From: Colimorpha_A sp900556615
GTDB taxonomy: Bacteria; Bacillota; Clostridia; Oscillospirales; CAG-272
Direction: 5' to 3'
NCBI GenBank assembly: GCA_963598415.1
Contig: CAVBUH010000073.1
Coordinates: forward strand, 124,001-188,000
Length of the DNA: 64,000 bases
Made by a program: the position numbers and the translations under genes. The notes under the pieces are model-generated. The model was given only the letters and a program-made list of their open reading frames with translations. It was not told the DNA's origin and ran no database searches. Positions 33,130 through 41,425 of the stretch are shown piece after piece. Positions within the stretch are counted from its first letter, which is position 1. Each line of letters starts with the position of its first letter.

Positions 33130-33229
33130 TATAAAAAAGAAGGCGAATCGGATGCTTGCCAAAGAAGAAAAGTTAATCGTGAAACCGGGATTTGTCTTCT
33201 CCAATATCCTCTCAGAAAGGATGGGAATC

Positions 33230-35992
33230 ATGATATTCTCAAAAAACATTTCTTTTAGTGGAACTGCTGTGATACGAAACTCACTTCTGTTTCTGTTATC
33301 TCTTTTCTGCTTCTGTTCATGTCAGAGCGGTTCCGAACAAAGTAAGGAGAGCGAAATAATAAAACCTGTTTCCTATATCTCATTAAGTGACTATGTCCTT
33401 GTTTGTCCCGAAAATGCCGATGCCTCTCTCAATCGCCTGTGCCTTGATATTCGCGATGCGGTGGAGGCGGAGACGAAGGTTAAGTTACTTTACAAGGATG
33501 ATTTTATTAAGAATGGTGACGATAGTGAGATTGAAGGAAAAGAGATTCTTGTCGGAAATACGTCACGCAAGGAAAGCGATGAAGCGCTTAAAGAGCTTTC
33601 TTGCGCCCTTGACTATCGTATCTGTGTCATGGGTGACAAAATCGTGATCGTCGGTGGTTCAGAAGTTGCACTTCATGAAGCTATTTCTGATTTTATTCAA
33701 AATATTATTCAAGGAGAAAATGCTATGATTCCTGAAAATTATGACAAGCTGTACCGCTTTAATCGAGAGGAATATCTTGAGGTACTTAATCCGGTTCTTT
33801 CTTTTGATTTTAATGCTATTGAGAATAAGTGCGTAAAATCAAGCGACGGTATAGTTGAGGCAAGACTTATCAATGCCTTGATCGAAGGTGGTTATTCCGG
33901 TACGGCTCCCCGTTTCCAATACAGTAAGAAGGGAGGAGCGGTTATGGAGCCGGGTACAATCGCCTCCCTTTGGGAAGGAAAGACAGGATATTCGGTTTCT
34001 ATGTGGTTAATGCCCTATCAGTCGATTGATGCCACTATCCATTACCGTCTGCTTTCAGTATACGGCGAGCGCTCTAAGGAAATCCTTGCGATAGAATACA
34101 GTAGTCCGACTGTCTATGTTACCGTCCGCGATTCGGGGGATAAAGAAGCACAAAAGCTTTCTTTTACTTACAATCTGGATACCGCAGTTCCTCCTTTTAA
34201 TGCTACGCATACCAACGACGGTGTTTGGCAGCTTCTAACCGTGACGGTTGATCGTGCCGGTAACGGTGTTAGGCTATATATCAACGGCATCGAGATTGCC
34301 GCCTTCGGTGATAAGATTGTTTTTGAAACAGATGCTCTTCCTGAACAAAGCAAAATAGTAGTTGGGGATTGTATCGGCGGTGATGGTGAAACCTCTTCCC
34401 GTAGTTTCAATGGCGTTATCGATGATGTTATGTTCTTTGATCGTGCCCTCAGCGCTTCCGATGTCTATGCACTTTATCTAACCTATGGTGAAAGCGAAAC
34501 GCGTTCGATAACCGAAGATCAAGCCTTCCTTGATGCTATGATAGAAAAACTCGGTTCTAGTTTGGCCGTTAAAGCGGAAACATCGAATGTTATCTATTTA
34601 GGCCGAGTGGTTAAGGCGGATGTTACCGATTACTCGATTAAGAATACTGTAATCGACGACAAATTGTATTTGCCCTCGAATCTCTGTGAACGGTACTTCG
34701 GAATCGTTGACGGGACTACGCTGACAATAGGGGAGACAAAGGTTGTCGGAAAGATGGTTAATACTGTGGCCTATTTCTCCGCTGTTGATATTTGCACAGC
34801 AATGGGATGGAACTATATCGATCAGGTGAGTACAAACGGTATGTTCTTACTGCTTGCTCCCGATTCCAACATCGATGCCGACGCTGATACTGCTTATATT
34901 ACTCGTATGATCCCTTTCTGTGAGGTCGGTGAGGATGAACCAACCATAACCGTGGAACAGACTCGTGTTGTTATCGCGGATTCGGATACTAAAGGAGGCA
35001 ACTATACCTACAGTCCCTCAATCGTACATGTCGGTAACGCACTTTACGCCTCTCGCGACATCTCTTGTCTCTATACCGAAATTTTTCGCTCAGAAGATGA
35101 AGGTAAGACATGGAATTATGTCGGAAAGGTAGAAGGTATGTGGTGGGCAACCATTTTTGAAAATAACGGCGAACTGTATCTGATTGGACGTTATACGAGC
35201 GGCGGAATTTCCGGATCAGGTCCTCATTATATTGGCGTTACCAAGAGTACTGACGGCGGTGTGACCTGGAGCGATATCGATGCAACGAAGGGCGGCATCA
35301 GTTATGATGGCGGTAGAGGAGTTCATTGTGCACCAACACCGGTCCTTAAGCTGAATGGAAAAATTTATCGTGTTTTTGAATCGACTTCGGGTGGGAATCG
35401 TGAATTTATCATTAGTGCCGATGAGAACAGCGATCTTCTTAATCCGAACAGTTGGACAATTTCTCAATACTTTAGTGGCTACGGCTTTCCGAATGAAGGT
35501 AATGCTGTTATGGGGCCTGACGGCAACGTTTGGATTCTGGCACGCTACACGGCAAATAATGCTTTTCTTATGCGACTGCTTGAGGATGGTAGGGTTGTCG
35601 GTTACAATGGTGACGGTTCCGCTTCCTTGATTGATTTTCCGAGTACTGCAAATAAGTTCACTTGTCGCTATGACGAAAAAACAGGCAAGTATATCGCACT
35701 TACCTGCCCACAGATGGATGTTAATTGTTACTATCAGCGCAATTACGCAGCACTTTGTGTCTCAGATGATCTTATCCACTGGGAACTGAAAGAGATTCTT
35801 CTTTGCGACCGTGAAATTTGCAATGACACCGTATCGGTTGCCCAACACGCCTTCCAATATATTGATTGGATATTTGATGGTGATGATATTCTCTTTGTAG
35901 TACGTGAATCGGCAGAGGATGCCGCGAACTTCCATGACAGCAACTATTTGACACTTTACAGGATCGCGGAATACGCCAATCTTGTTAAGTAA
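33230..35992 (+). CDS. Large sialidase-like lipoprotein (LamG + BNR repeats)
   Basis: 920 residues from ATG 33230 (AGAAAGG 9 bp upstream); the frame is open further upstream but crosses the promoter/hairpin. A signal peptide ends FLLSLFCFCSCQSG, an approximate lipobox, so the protein is probably a surface lipoprotein. Order: an N-terminal domain (about 54-162) like those at the front of some glycoside hydrolases, a LamG/concanavalin-like domain (about 240-420), a copper-amine-oxidase-N-like domain (about 470-543), and a sialidase-type beta-propeller (about 590-910) with Asp-boxes SEDEGKTW and STDGGVTW. It likely cleaves or binds host or plant glycans outside the cell. Specificity for sialic acid is not shown. 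Confidence 0.82.
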   Translation: MIFSKNISFSGTAVIRNSLLFLLSLFCFCSCQSGSEQSKESEIIKPVSYISLSDYVLVCPENADASLNRLCLDIRDAVEAETKVKLLYKDDFIKNGDDSEIEGKEILVGNTSRKESDEALKELSCALDYRICVMGDKIVIVGGSEVALHEAISDFIQNIIQGENAMIPENYDKLYRFNREEYLEVLNPVLSFDFNAIENKCVKSSDGIVEARLINALIEGGYSGTAPRFQYSKKGGAVMEPGTIASLWEGKTGYSVSMWLMPYQSIDATIHYRLLSVYGERSKEILAIEYSSPTVYVTVRDSGDKEAQKLSFTYNLDTAVPPFNATHTNDGVWQLLTVTVDRAGNGVRLYINGIEIAAFGDKIVFETDALPEQSKIVVGDCIGGDGETSSRSFNGVIDDVMFFDRALSASDVYALYLTYGESETRSITEDQAFLDAMIEKLGSSLAVKAETSNVIYLGRVVKADVTDYSIKNTVIDDKLYLPSNLCERYFGIVDGTTLTIGETKVVGKMVNTVAYFSAVDICTAMGWNYIDQVSTNGMFLLLAPDSNIDADADTAYITRMIPFCEVGEDEPTITVEQTRVVIADSDTKGGNYTYSPSIVHVGNALYASRDISCLYTEIFRSEDEGKTWNYVGKVEGMWWATIFENNGELYLIGRYTSGGISGSGPHYIGVTKSTDGGVTWSDIDATKGGISYDGGRGVHCAPTPVLKLNGKIYRVFESTSGGNREFIISADENSDLLNPNSWTISQYFSGYGFPNEGNAVMGPDGNVWILARYTANNAFLMRLLEDGRVVGYNGDGSASLIDFPSTANKFTCRYDEKTGKYIALTCPQMDVNCYYQRNYAALCVSDDLIHWELKEILLCDREICNDTVSVAQHAFQYIDWIFDGDDILFVVRESAEDAANFHDSNYLTLYRIAEYANLVK

Positions 35993-36028
35993 AGGCACCC
36001 CCCTAAAAGTGCAGGGATAACTATGTCA

Positions 36029-36206
36029 AAAATTGGTGATGACGACCAATTTTGGAGGCTTTCAAGCCTCATATATAACGATTTTTTGGCGTGGGTGCGT
36101 TTCAACACTCAAAAATCGTAAAAGTTTGCATTTGAAACGCAAAATCTAAGTTCGGAAATCAATTTTTTGAGGTTTCCAAAATAAAAAATTTGTGGCACTG
36201 CCACAA
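36029..36206 (+). promoter_or_regulatory. Highly structured leader of the surface-protein gene
   Basis: Five hairpins in about 180 nt: AAAATTGG/CCAATTTT (36029-36053), GAGGCT/AGCCTC (36055-36070), CGATTTTT/AAAAATCG (36079-36118), GCGTTTCAA/TTGAAACGC (36097-36140) and TTGTGGC/GCCACAA (36190-36206). The third and fourth overlap and cannot form together. The last sits 2 bp before the ribosome-binding region. Confidence 0.5.
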
Positions 36207-36222
36207 GAAAGAGGTATTTACC

Positions 36223-37119
36223 ATGAAACGAACTCTTGTAGCACTTTTCCTTGTTTTCACCATGCTATCTACTCTCGGTATGATGGTATCGGCAGAAACG
36301 ACTGCCAACAGCGCTAACGGCAGGTATGCCGGAACTTATCTGGACATTGACTTCGATAGCACCGCTGATGTTAAGACCACAGTAGCTCCTACTGATTCCT
36401 CGATGGCGATCAAGGACGGTGTCCTAAAAGTGTCCACTTCCCTGACTTCGGTTGCAGCTAATCAAGCTTTCGACTTTGAACTCAATGTTCCTGAAACCAC
36501 CATTGATATGTCAAAACCCTTTACTTACTCCTTCCGTCTTCGTATGAGCGGTGCCGCTGCCGGTTTTGCCCAGTTCGTTACTGACCTTGCTGATAATTCT
36601 AAGCTGGCACAGATTTCGACCGATGGCAAGTTTGGAGTAGCTCAGTTTGCTGCCGCTAGCGTTAACACAAACGCCAATACTGTTGCTTCGGAAACAGGAC
36701 TGACCAACCTGAAGGACGGTAATTGGCATACCATAGATATCCTTTTGACTCCCGTTGAGAACGGTAACGGTAAATGTGAATTTGTTGCTTATATCGACAA
36801 TGTTGAAATCTATGACTCTACTGGTGCCGAAAATCAGAATACCGCTCTTGAAGATAAATTCTATACCCATACCTTTACCGATAACACGATCAGTAGTTTT
36901 ATTCTTAAGTTGTGGCTCATGAGTAGTTTCACCAGTGAAGAGGCATGGACCCTTGAAATGGACTACTTCCGTGTTGGTGACGGTACTCTCAATTCTGACA
37001 ACACCGATAATAACGGGAATACTAACCCCAGCACCGCTGACATAACCCTGTCGACCGCTATCGTCTCGGTTGTCATAGTGATCAGTACTGCAGTGATTTC
37101 CAAGAAGCATGCAAAATAA
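36223..37119 (+). CDS. Secreted, C-terminally membrane-anchored protein
   Basis: 298 residues from ATG 36223 (AAAGAGG 9 bp before). Signal peptide MKRTLVALFLVFTMLSTLGMMVSA with cleavage after VSA. The middle about 215 residues look like a beta-sandwich (concanavalin-type: YLDIDFDSTADV, FTYSFRLRMSG, NLKDGNWHTIDILLTP, FVAYIDNVEIYDS, WTLEMDYFRVGDG). The tail has an Asn/Thr-rich linker, NPSTAD, one helix (ITLSTAIVSVVIVISTAVI) and KKHAK, a common surface anchor in Oscillospiraceae. Probably a carbohydrate-binding or scaffold protein working with the sialidase-like lipoprotein upstream. Confidence 0.78.
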   Translation: MKRTLVALFLVFTMLSTLGMMVSAETTANSANGRYAGTYLDIDFDSTADVKTTVAPTDSSMAIKDGVLKVSTSLTSVAANQAFDFELNVPETTIDMSKPFTYSFRLRMSGAAAGFAQFVTDLADNSKLAQISTDGKFGVAQFAAASVNTNANTVASETGLTNLKDGNWHTIDILLTPVENGNGKCEFVAYIDNVEIYDSTGAENQNTALEDKFYTHTFTDNTISSFILKLWLMSSFTSEEAWTLEMDYFRVGDGTLNSDNTDNNGNTNPSTADITLSTAIVSVVIVISTAVISKKHAK

Positions 37120-37144
37120 GAAAAATTTTATTTTGAAATGAACA

Positions 37145-37200
37145 TAACAAAACTACGCAAAATTCTAAAACATATGAGAAGGTTTTGCGTAGTTTTGTTA
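37145..37200 (+). terminator. 18-bp perfect inverted repeat between surface protein and solute-binding gene
   Basis: TAACAAAACTACGCAAAA (37145-37162) and TTTTGCGTAGTTTTGTTA (37183-37200) with a 20-nt loop. The second arm ends 3 bp before the AAAGGAGAGG of the next gene, so besides terminating or protecting the upstream message it could limit translation of the downstream gene. Confidence 0.65.
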
Positions 37201-37216
37201 GTAAAGGAGAGGTATT

Positions 37217-38704
37217 ATGAAAAAAATAATTGTTGCGCTTTTGACGGTGACCTTACTTGTATGCAGTATCGTCTCTTGCAACTTTGGCGATGATAATCCT
37301 GACGATGTCTCAACGAGCAATACGGCGGATGATGAGACTTCCGGTACAGTCGAAACAACCGAGGATCCTCTTTATGCTGATCCTGCTCTTGAAAGGCAGG
37401 ATTTCGGCGGACGGGATTTTGTTTTTCTTGAGCGTGATCGGACTAATTATATGGAATTCGGTATCTATGAGGATAGCGCTAACAAAGTGGATGCTGCTGT
37501 CTTCGCTCGTAATTTAGCAATTCAAGAAAAATACAATGTCACGATTAAGACGAATAAATATGGATTTAATGAGGCAGTTACGTATGCTTCGACACAAATC
37601 GCAGCGAATTCATTGGATTTCGATGTGATCGACGAAGGTTTTGAGTATCATATGATGCTTGCCAGCAGCGGTTATATCTATGATATCGATAGTGTTCCCG
37701 TTGTTAATACAGCAAAACATTATTGGATGCAGGATGTTCTTGATGATTCCAGTATTGCGAACAAGAATTATTTTCTTGTCTCATATGCGAATATAAATAC
37801 CTTGAATGCGACCGGTGTTGTTTTTTTCAATACAGAGCTTATTGACGATCTGAAGCTTGAATCTCCCTATGATTTGGTGCGTAACAATGAATGGACTTAT
37901 GACAAAATGTTCGAAATGAGCAAGTTGGCGTATAAAGACAACGGCGACAATGTTTTCTCTTACGATGACACTTTTGGATCGGTAACGACAAATGCGGTCA
38001 CGGAGTGTATGCTTGCTGGTATGGGAGGAGAGCTTATCACAAAGGATAAGGACGATATGCCCGAGTTGAATCTCAATAATGAAAAAACCATTGATATTAT
38101 TACCAAGATTGTGGAATACTGGGCGGATGATTCTTCTCTTCATATTAACCGTTATTCTTCCTATCAGTCACCGAATAATGGTGGGAATCTGCTTAGTGAT
38201 ACTATGCTTGCAGGTCGTGCTCTTTTTATGCCTGAATTGCTTTATCAATTGAACGGATTTGCCGATTCCGATTTTATTATTGGAATGCTGCCGTTGCCCA
38301 AATTTGACGAGAAACAGGAATATTATTGGTCTTATGTTCATCAGACACATGGTACCGCTTTTTCGGTCCCGATTATTATGGAAGGTGAACAGCTGCAGCA
38401 GACAGGTACTATTCTTGAGGATATAGCCTACATCTCCTATTATGATATTCGTCCCGTGTTCTATGATGAAAATCTGAAGATTCGCCGTGCGCAGGATACA
38501 GAATCCTCTGAAATGCTTGATATTATCTTCTCTCATATTCGAGTTGATCTCGGTATTATTCTGCATCGTAACGGTATTGCTCCCAACACTCTTATTCGTA
38601 ATTTTGTTTTGAATAAAAATACCTCTTTCGTCAGCTCTATCGAAGGTGAATCGCTCAATTACCAAGCGAAACTTGACGAATACGTTGATAAGCTGTCCGG
38701 CTGA
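37217..38704 (+). CDS. Extracellular solute-binding lipoprotein (sugar ABC type), orphan
   Basis: 495 residues. Signal peptide and lipobox MKKIIVALLTVTLLVCSIVSC with lipidated C21, then an acidic Ser/Thr/Asp linker. The mature part follows the family-1 solute-binding fold seen in clostridial sugar transporters (DFGGRDFVFLERD, then LDFDVIDEGFEYHMMLASSGYIYDIDSV and FIIGMLPLPKFDEKQEYYWSYVHQTHGTAFSVPI). No permease or ATPase gene is adjacent, so it must share a transporter encoded elsewhere or act as a sensor. Its position after the sialidase-like genes suggests a glycan-derived ligand. A paralogue is at 49198. Confidence 0.85.
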   Translation: MKKIIVALLTVTLLVCSIVSCNFGDDNPDDVSTSNTADDETSGTVETTEDPLYADPALERQDFGGRDFVFLERDRTNYMEFGIYEDSANKVDAAVFARNLAIQEKYNVTIKTNKYGFNEAVTYASTQIAANSLDFDVIDEGFEYHMMLASSGYIYDIDSVPVVNTAKHYWMQDVLDDSSIANKNYFLVSYANINTLNATGVVFFNTELIDDLKLESPYDLVRNNEWTYDKMFEMSKLAYKDNGDNVFSYDDTFGSVTTNAVTECMLAGMGGELITKDKDDMPELNLNNEKTIDIITKIVEYWADDSSLHINRYSSYQSPNNGGNLLSDTMLAGRALFMPELLYQLNGFADSDFIIGMLPLPKFDEKQEYYWSYVHQTHGTAFSVPIIMEGEQLQQTGTILEDIAYISYYDIRPVFYDENLKIRRAQDTESSEMLDIIFSHIRVDLGIILHRNGIAPNTLIRNFVLNKNTSFVSSIEGESLNYQAKLDEYVDKLSG

Positions 38705-38761
38705 GTGAAAGACGAAAGACGATTCGAATCGGAATCGTGACGATAAAAAAAGTATATGAAG

Positions 38762-38797
38762 ATACCCACCACATTGATTGGGATGTGGTGGGTATTT
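38762..38797 (+). terminator. Terminator after the solute-binding protein gene
   Basis: A 13-bp perfect stem ATACCCACCACAT (38762-38774) and ATGTGGTGGGTAT (38783-38795), 8-nt loop, followed by TT. Confidence 0.7.
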
Positions 38798-38839
38798 GAC
38801 TATTCAAGCGTGAATTTATTAGTATTCGTTATTCAAGAA

Positions 38840-38868
38840 TTGTATGGTGCTCATTTTTATGATATACT
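38840..38868 (+). promoter_or_regulatory. Promoter of the sigma factor gene
   Basis: TTGTAT (38840-38845) and TATACT (38863-38868) with a 17-bp spacer, 105 bp before the sigma gene. Confidence 0.55.
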
Positions 38869-38973
38869 AAGAATAACTTTTCTATAGAGAAATTTTTTGA
38901 TTGTACCGTTACCCTGCCGGGAAAAAAGTTGTCTTTATAATTGAAGATCTTCAAACCGTGAAAGGAGAAACCG

Positions 38974-39534
38974 ATGGAGGATTCCCGTATTATCGCACTG
39001 TACCGAGAGCGATCCGAGGAGGCAGTTTCAGAAACCGAGAAGAAATACGGAAAAATGTGCCGCAGTATTGCAAGAAATATTTTGCGTAATGAAGCTGATG
39101 CGGAAGAATGCACCTCCGATGTCTATCTTACCGTATGGAACTGTATTCCGCCGCAGGAGCCGTACGATTTTTGTGCGTACATAGCAAAAATCACACGGAA
39201 CCTTGCCTTTAACCGCAGAAAAGCTAAAGGCCGGCAAAAACGCGGAGGGGGCAGATGCGATGCAGTCCTGGAGGAGTTGTCGGCTGTTTTACAGGACACC
39301 GAAGACATTGAGGATATAAGCGAAGGGCTTCGTATAAGAGAACTTATTGAGAGATATCTTTTCAGTATAGATTCTGACAAGCGAAAAGGCTTTGTTATGC
39401 GATATTGGTTTTGCGATTCGATTTCGGATATTGCGCTTTCTCTCGGTATGAGTAAAGGGCAGGTAAAGATGATGCTTCTCCGCACACGGAAAGATTTAAA
39501 GATTTATCTTGAAAAGGAGGACGTCAGTATATGA
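38974..39534 (+). CDS. ECF-type RNA polymerase sigma factor
   Basis: 186 residues with region 2 (KMCRSIARNILRNEADAEECTSDVYLTVWNCIPPQEPYDFCAYIAKITRNLAFNRRK) and region 4 (RKGFVMRYWFCDSISDIALSLGMSKGQVKMMLLRTRKDLKIYL), the pattern of ECF sigma factors. A ribosome-binding site (AAAGGAGA) lies 7 bp upstream. It overlaps the next gene by 4 bp (ATGA), and that gene has the shape of its membrane-bound anti-sigma partner. No autoregulatory ECF promoter was recognised; the visible promoter looks sigma-A type. Confidence 0.88.
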   Translation: MEDSRIIALYRERSEEAVSETEKKYGKMCRSIARNILRNEADAEECTSDVYLTVWNCIPPQEPYDFCAYIAKITRNLAFNRRKAKGRQKRGGGRCDAVLEELSAVLQDTEDIEDISEGLRIRELIERYLFSIDSDKRKGFVMRYWFCDSISDIALSLGMSKGQVKMMLLRTRKDLKIYLEKEDVSI

Positions 39535-40751
39535 ATAAAGATAAATTGTCTCGGATCATCGGAGAGCTTGACGACCGTATTGTCAGCGAGAGCGCGGGTG
39601 CCCGTATATCCTCGGGTAGGTCAGAGACGGTGCCGGAGAAAAAGAGAAGAGGTATTGGACGATGGATTGAGGCGGCAGCGTGTCTGCTTATCGTTACAGG
39701 AATGATAGGAGCTGCGGTTATTCTGCCGTCTCTGACGAAAAAGAGCGGACCAGCAAGCACCGGGGCAGAGACATATATATCGTCCAATATATTGATCGAT
39801 ACGGGGAACGATATGCCGAATCAGATGGGAGAGATGATTCCCGTTATCTATAAGAGCGCTCTGTTTTGTTGGGGATACAACGGCAATGTAGACGGTTGGA
39901 ATAAGGCTGTGGTTATCCGCAGCAAGAATGAACTGACAGAATATATTGAGGAGAGAAAAGAAAAGAACCCTTTGGTTGTTCCGGATGTCGAAGATGAAAA
40001 GTTAATATCACAGATAACCGATGCGTATTTGAAATGGGAAAAAGATATGCTGGATTTTTCCGATTCATACAGTGACGAATACTTTGAAACGCACGACCTT
40101 ATAGTGCTTCCGATAGAAGCGGCAAGCGGCAGCTTTCGGTATATGCTTTCCTCGCTTGTCAGGCAAGAAGCGGGAGTGGTGACAGTGGTGGTGAACACTT
40201 ATATGCCCGAGGTATATACAGATGATCTGCGTGAATTTTGCTGGCTTATTGAAACAGGTGAAAAACTCGGAGCCGATGAAACGGTAGAGGTAAGTTTTTG
40301 CGAAACAGATGATACGGCCAAAGCTTCTTACTTCAGAGTCGGTGTGTATGATGATGACTGTACGGAGCCGAAATGTACGCTGATCCGGTCGCGGGATGAG
40401 CTTGAAAAACACCTTCAACGCTATCTTGAAAATTCCGATGAGCTTGACGCGATGAAGGATACGCTGGATCGATACACGGATGATTATTTCAAGACAAATT
40501 ATCTCGCGATGGTCGGTGCCAGTGTCGGAAGCGGTTCTTATAGGCTGAATGTACGATCCTTGCTCAATGATTGGTCCGGAATTGAGGTTATGCTTGAGAC
40601 CGTAACAGAAAAAGGGGCGAATGTGACTGCCGATGAAGCATCATGGACAGTTATCATTGAAGGAGAAGGAATACTTCCCGATGACATTAAGGCGAGCGTC
40701 CGCAGCGACTTCAGAGAGGTTGACAGCGAGGAGTTTGAACAGTATCGCTGA
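39531..40751 (+). CDS. Putative transmembrane anti-sigma factor with duplicated outer domain
   Basis: 406 residues. A cytoplasmic segment of about 45 residues, one transmembrane helix (about 46-68, IEAAACLLIVTGMIGAAVILPSL), and a long extracytoplasmic part. The outer part contains two related units, about 127-235 and 283-390: VIRSKNELTEYI / LIRSRDELEKHL, YSDEYFETHDLIVLPIEAASGSFRY / YTDDYFKTNYLAMVGASVGSGSYRL. This reads as an internal duplication of a sensor domain. The 4-bp overlap with the sigma gene supports an anti-sigma role. I do not recognise the outer domain. Confidence 0.75.
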   Translation: MNKDKLSRIIGELDDRIVSESAGARISSGRSETVPEKKRRGIGRWIEAAACLLIVTGMIGAAVILPSLTKKSGPASTGAETYISSNILIDTGNDMPNQMGEMIPVIYKSALFCWGYNGNVDGWNKAVVIRSKNELTEYIEERKEKNPLVVPDVEDEKLISQITDAYLKWEKDMLDFSDSYSDEYFETHDLIVLPIEAASGSFRYMLSSLVRQEAGVVTVVVNTYMPEVYTDDLREFCWLIETGEKLGADETVEVSFCETDDTAKASYFRVGVYDDDCTEPKCTLIRSRDELEKHLQRYLENSDELDAMKDTLDRYTDDYFKTNYLAMVGASVGSGSYRLNVRSLLNDWSGIEVMLETVTEKGANVTADEASWTVIIEGEGILPDDIKASVRSDFREVDSEEFEQYR

Positions 40752-40766
40752 TTCCCGTTTGTTTTA

Positions 40767-40943
40767 TTAAGGAAATACTATTGGAGTACGGCTTGCGTCT
40801 TGACGGCATATCTGCTTGTTCATTTTCCGTCACACTTCATAAAATTCGTCGGCAGAGTAGCCTCTCTTGCCTTCTCATTTTGTATCGTTGATGGAAAATA
40901 TGACTTCGCATCTGTATCGTCAGAACCCGGCGGTATTGCCATA
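40767..40943 (+). repeat. TTAAGGCAATACCG repeat family, divergent full-length copy
   Basis: Starts TTAAGGAAATACTA and ends GGCGGTATTGCCATAAA. The core ACGGCTTGCGTC, TTTTCCGTCACACTTCA and ATTCGTCGGCAGAGTAGCC match the other copies. Confidence 0.78.
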
Positions 40944-41009
40944 AATGAAGCATTAAAGCGAAAGAACACTTGTCTCTGCTTTTCGTGATGTTCTTAACGG
41001 ATAGTGGGT

Positions 41010-41044
41010 AGCCGGAAGGTATAAAAACCTTCCGGCTGCTGCTT
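41010..41044 (+). terminator. Terminator downstream of the sigma/anti-sigma pair
   Basis: An 11-bp stem AGCCGGAAGGT (41010-41020) and ACCTTCCGGCT (41027-41037), 6-nt loop, then GCTGCTTT. Confidence 0.65.
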
Positions 41045-41425
41045 TGGCACCTATGTTTTTCTTGTGTTACGGTACTTTTGTGGATTCTCTGCTCCTAAAG
41101 TGCCCTCTTGCTCTTAATGATGGTACTACTTCGGAGAAAAAGCAAAAATGTCGAAAAAAACTTGTGCGGTCGGCAACGCCGTCCGATGTGAGCCGAGTCG
41201 AGAGGCGTTTGCGCCCCGACTCTTTCTCCTGCTTGATTTTCAACCCAATAAAAAGCTTGAAAAGTTACCGCAAATCTTTCAAAATCCCCCTTGGCTAACC
41301 TCGTTCTCAAATCGCCCGGAATAGGCGTTTTTCTTTTTGGTTGTTTGTCGTTTCGCTTTTCCCGGTACACGGGCAACACGAGGAATATCTACAGTGTTGG
41401 CTTTGTTTTTTTCTTTGGAAGGCAA
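41045..41425. other. Intergenic stretch without a convincing gene
   Basis: An open frame of 94 codons on the minus strand (41095-41379) resembles spurious frames I associate with clostridial repeats and lacks a ribosome-binding site. A small CGCC/GGCG hairpin followed by TTTTTC is at 41318-41339. I see no gene. Confidence 0.45.

Noticed and set aside
33074..33229. Earlier start of the sialidase-like gene at 33074
   Set aside because: That start lies inside the operator/-35 region and hairpin; the ATG at 33230 has a ribosome-binding site and is followed directly by a signal peptide.
41095..41379. 94-codon minus-strand open frame downstream of the MATE gene
   Set aside because: Composition and lack of start signals look like a spurious frame in an intergenic repeat-like region.
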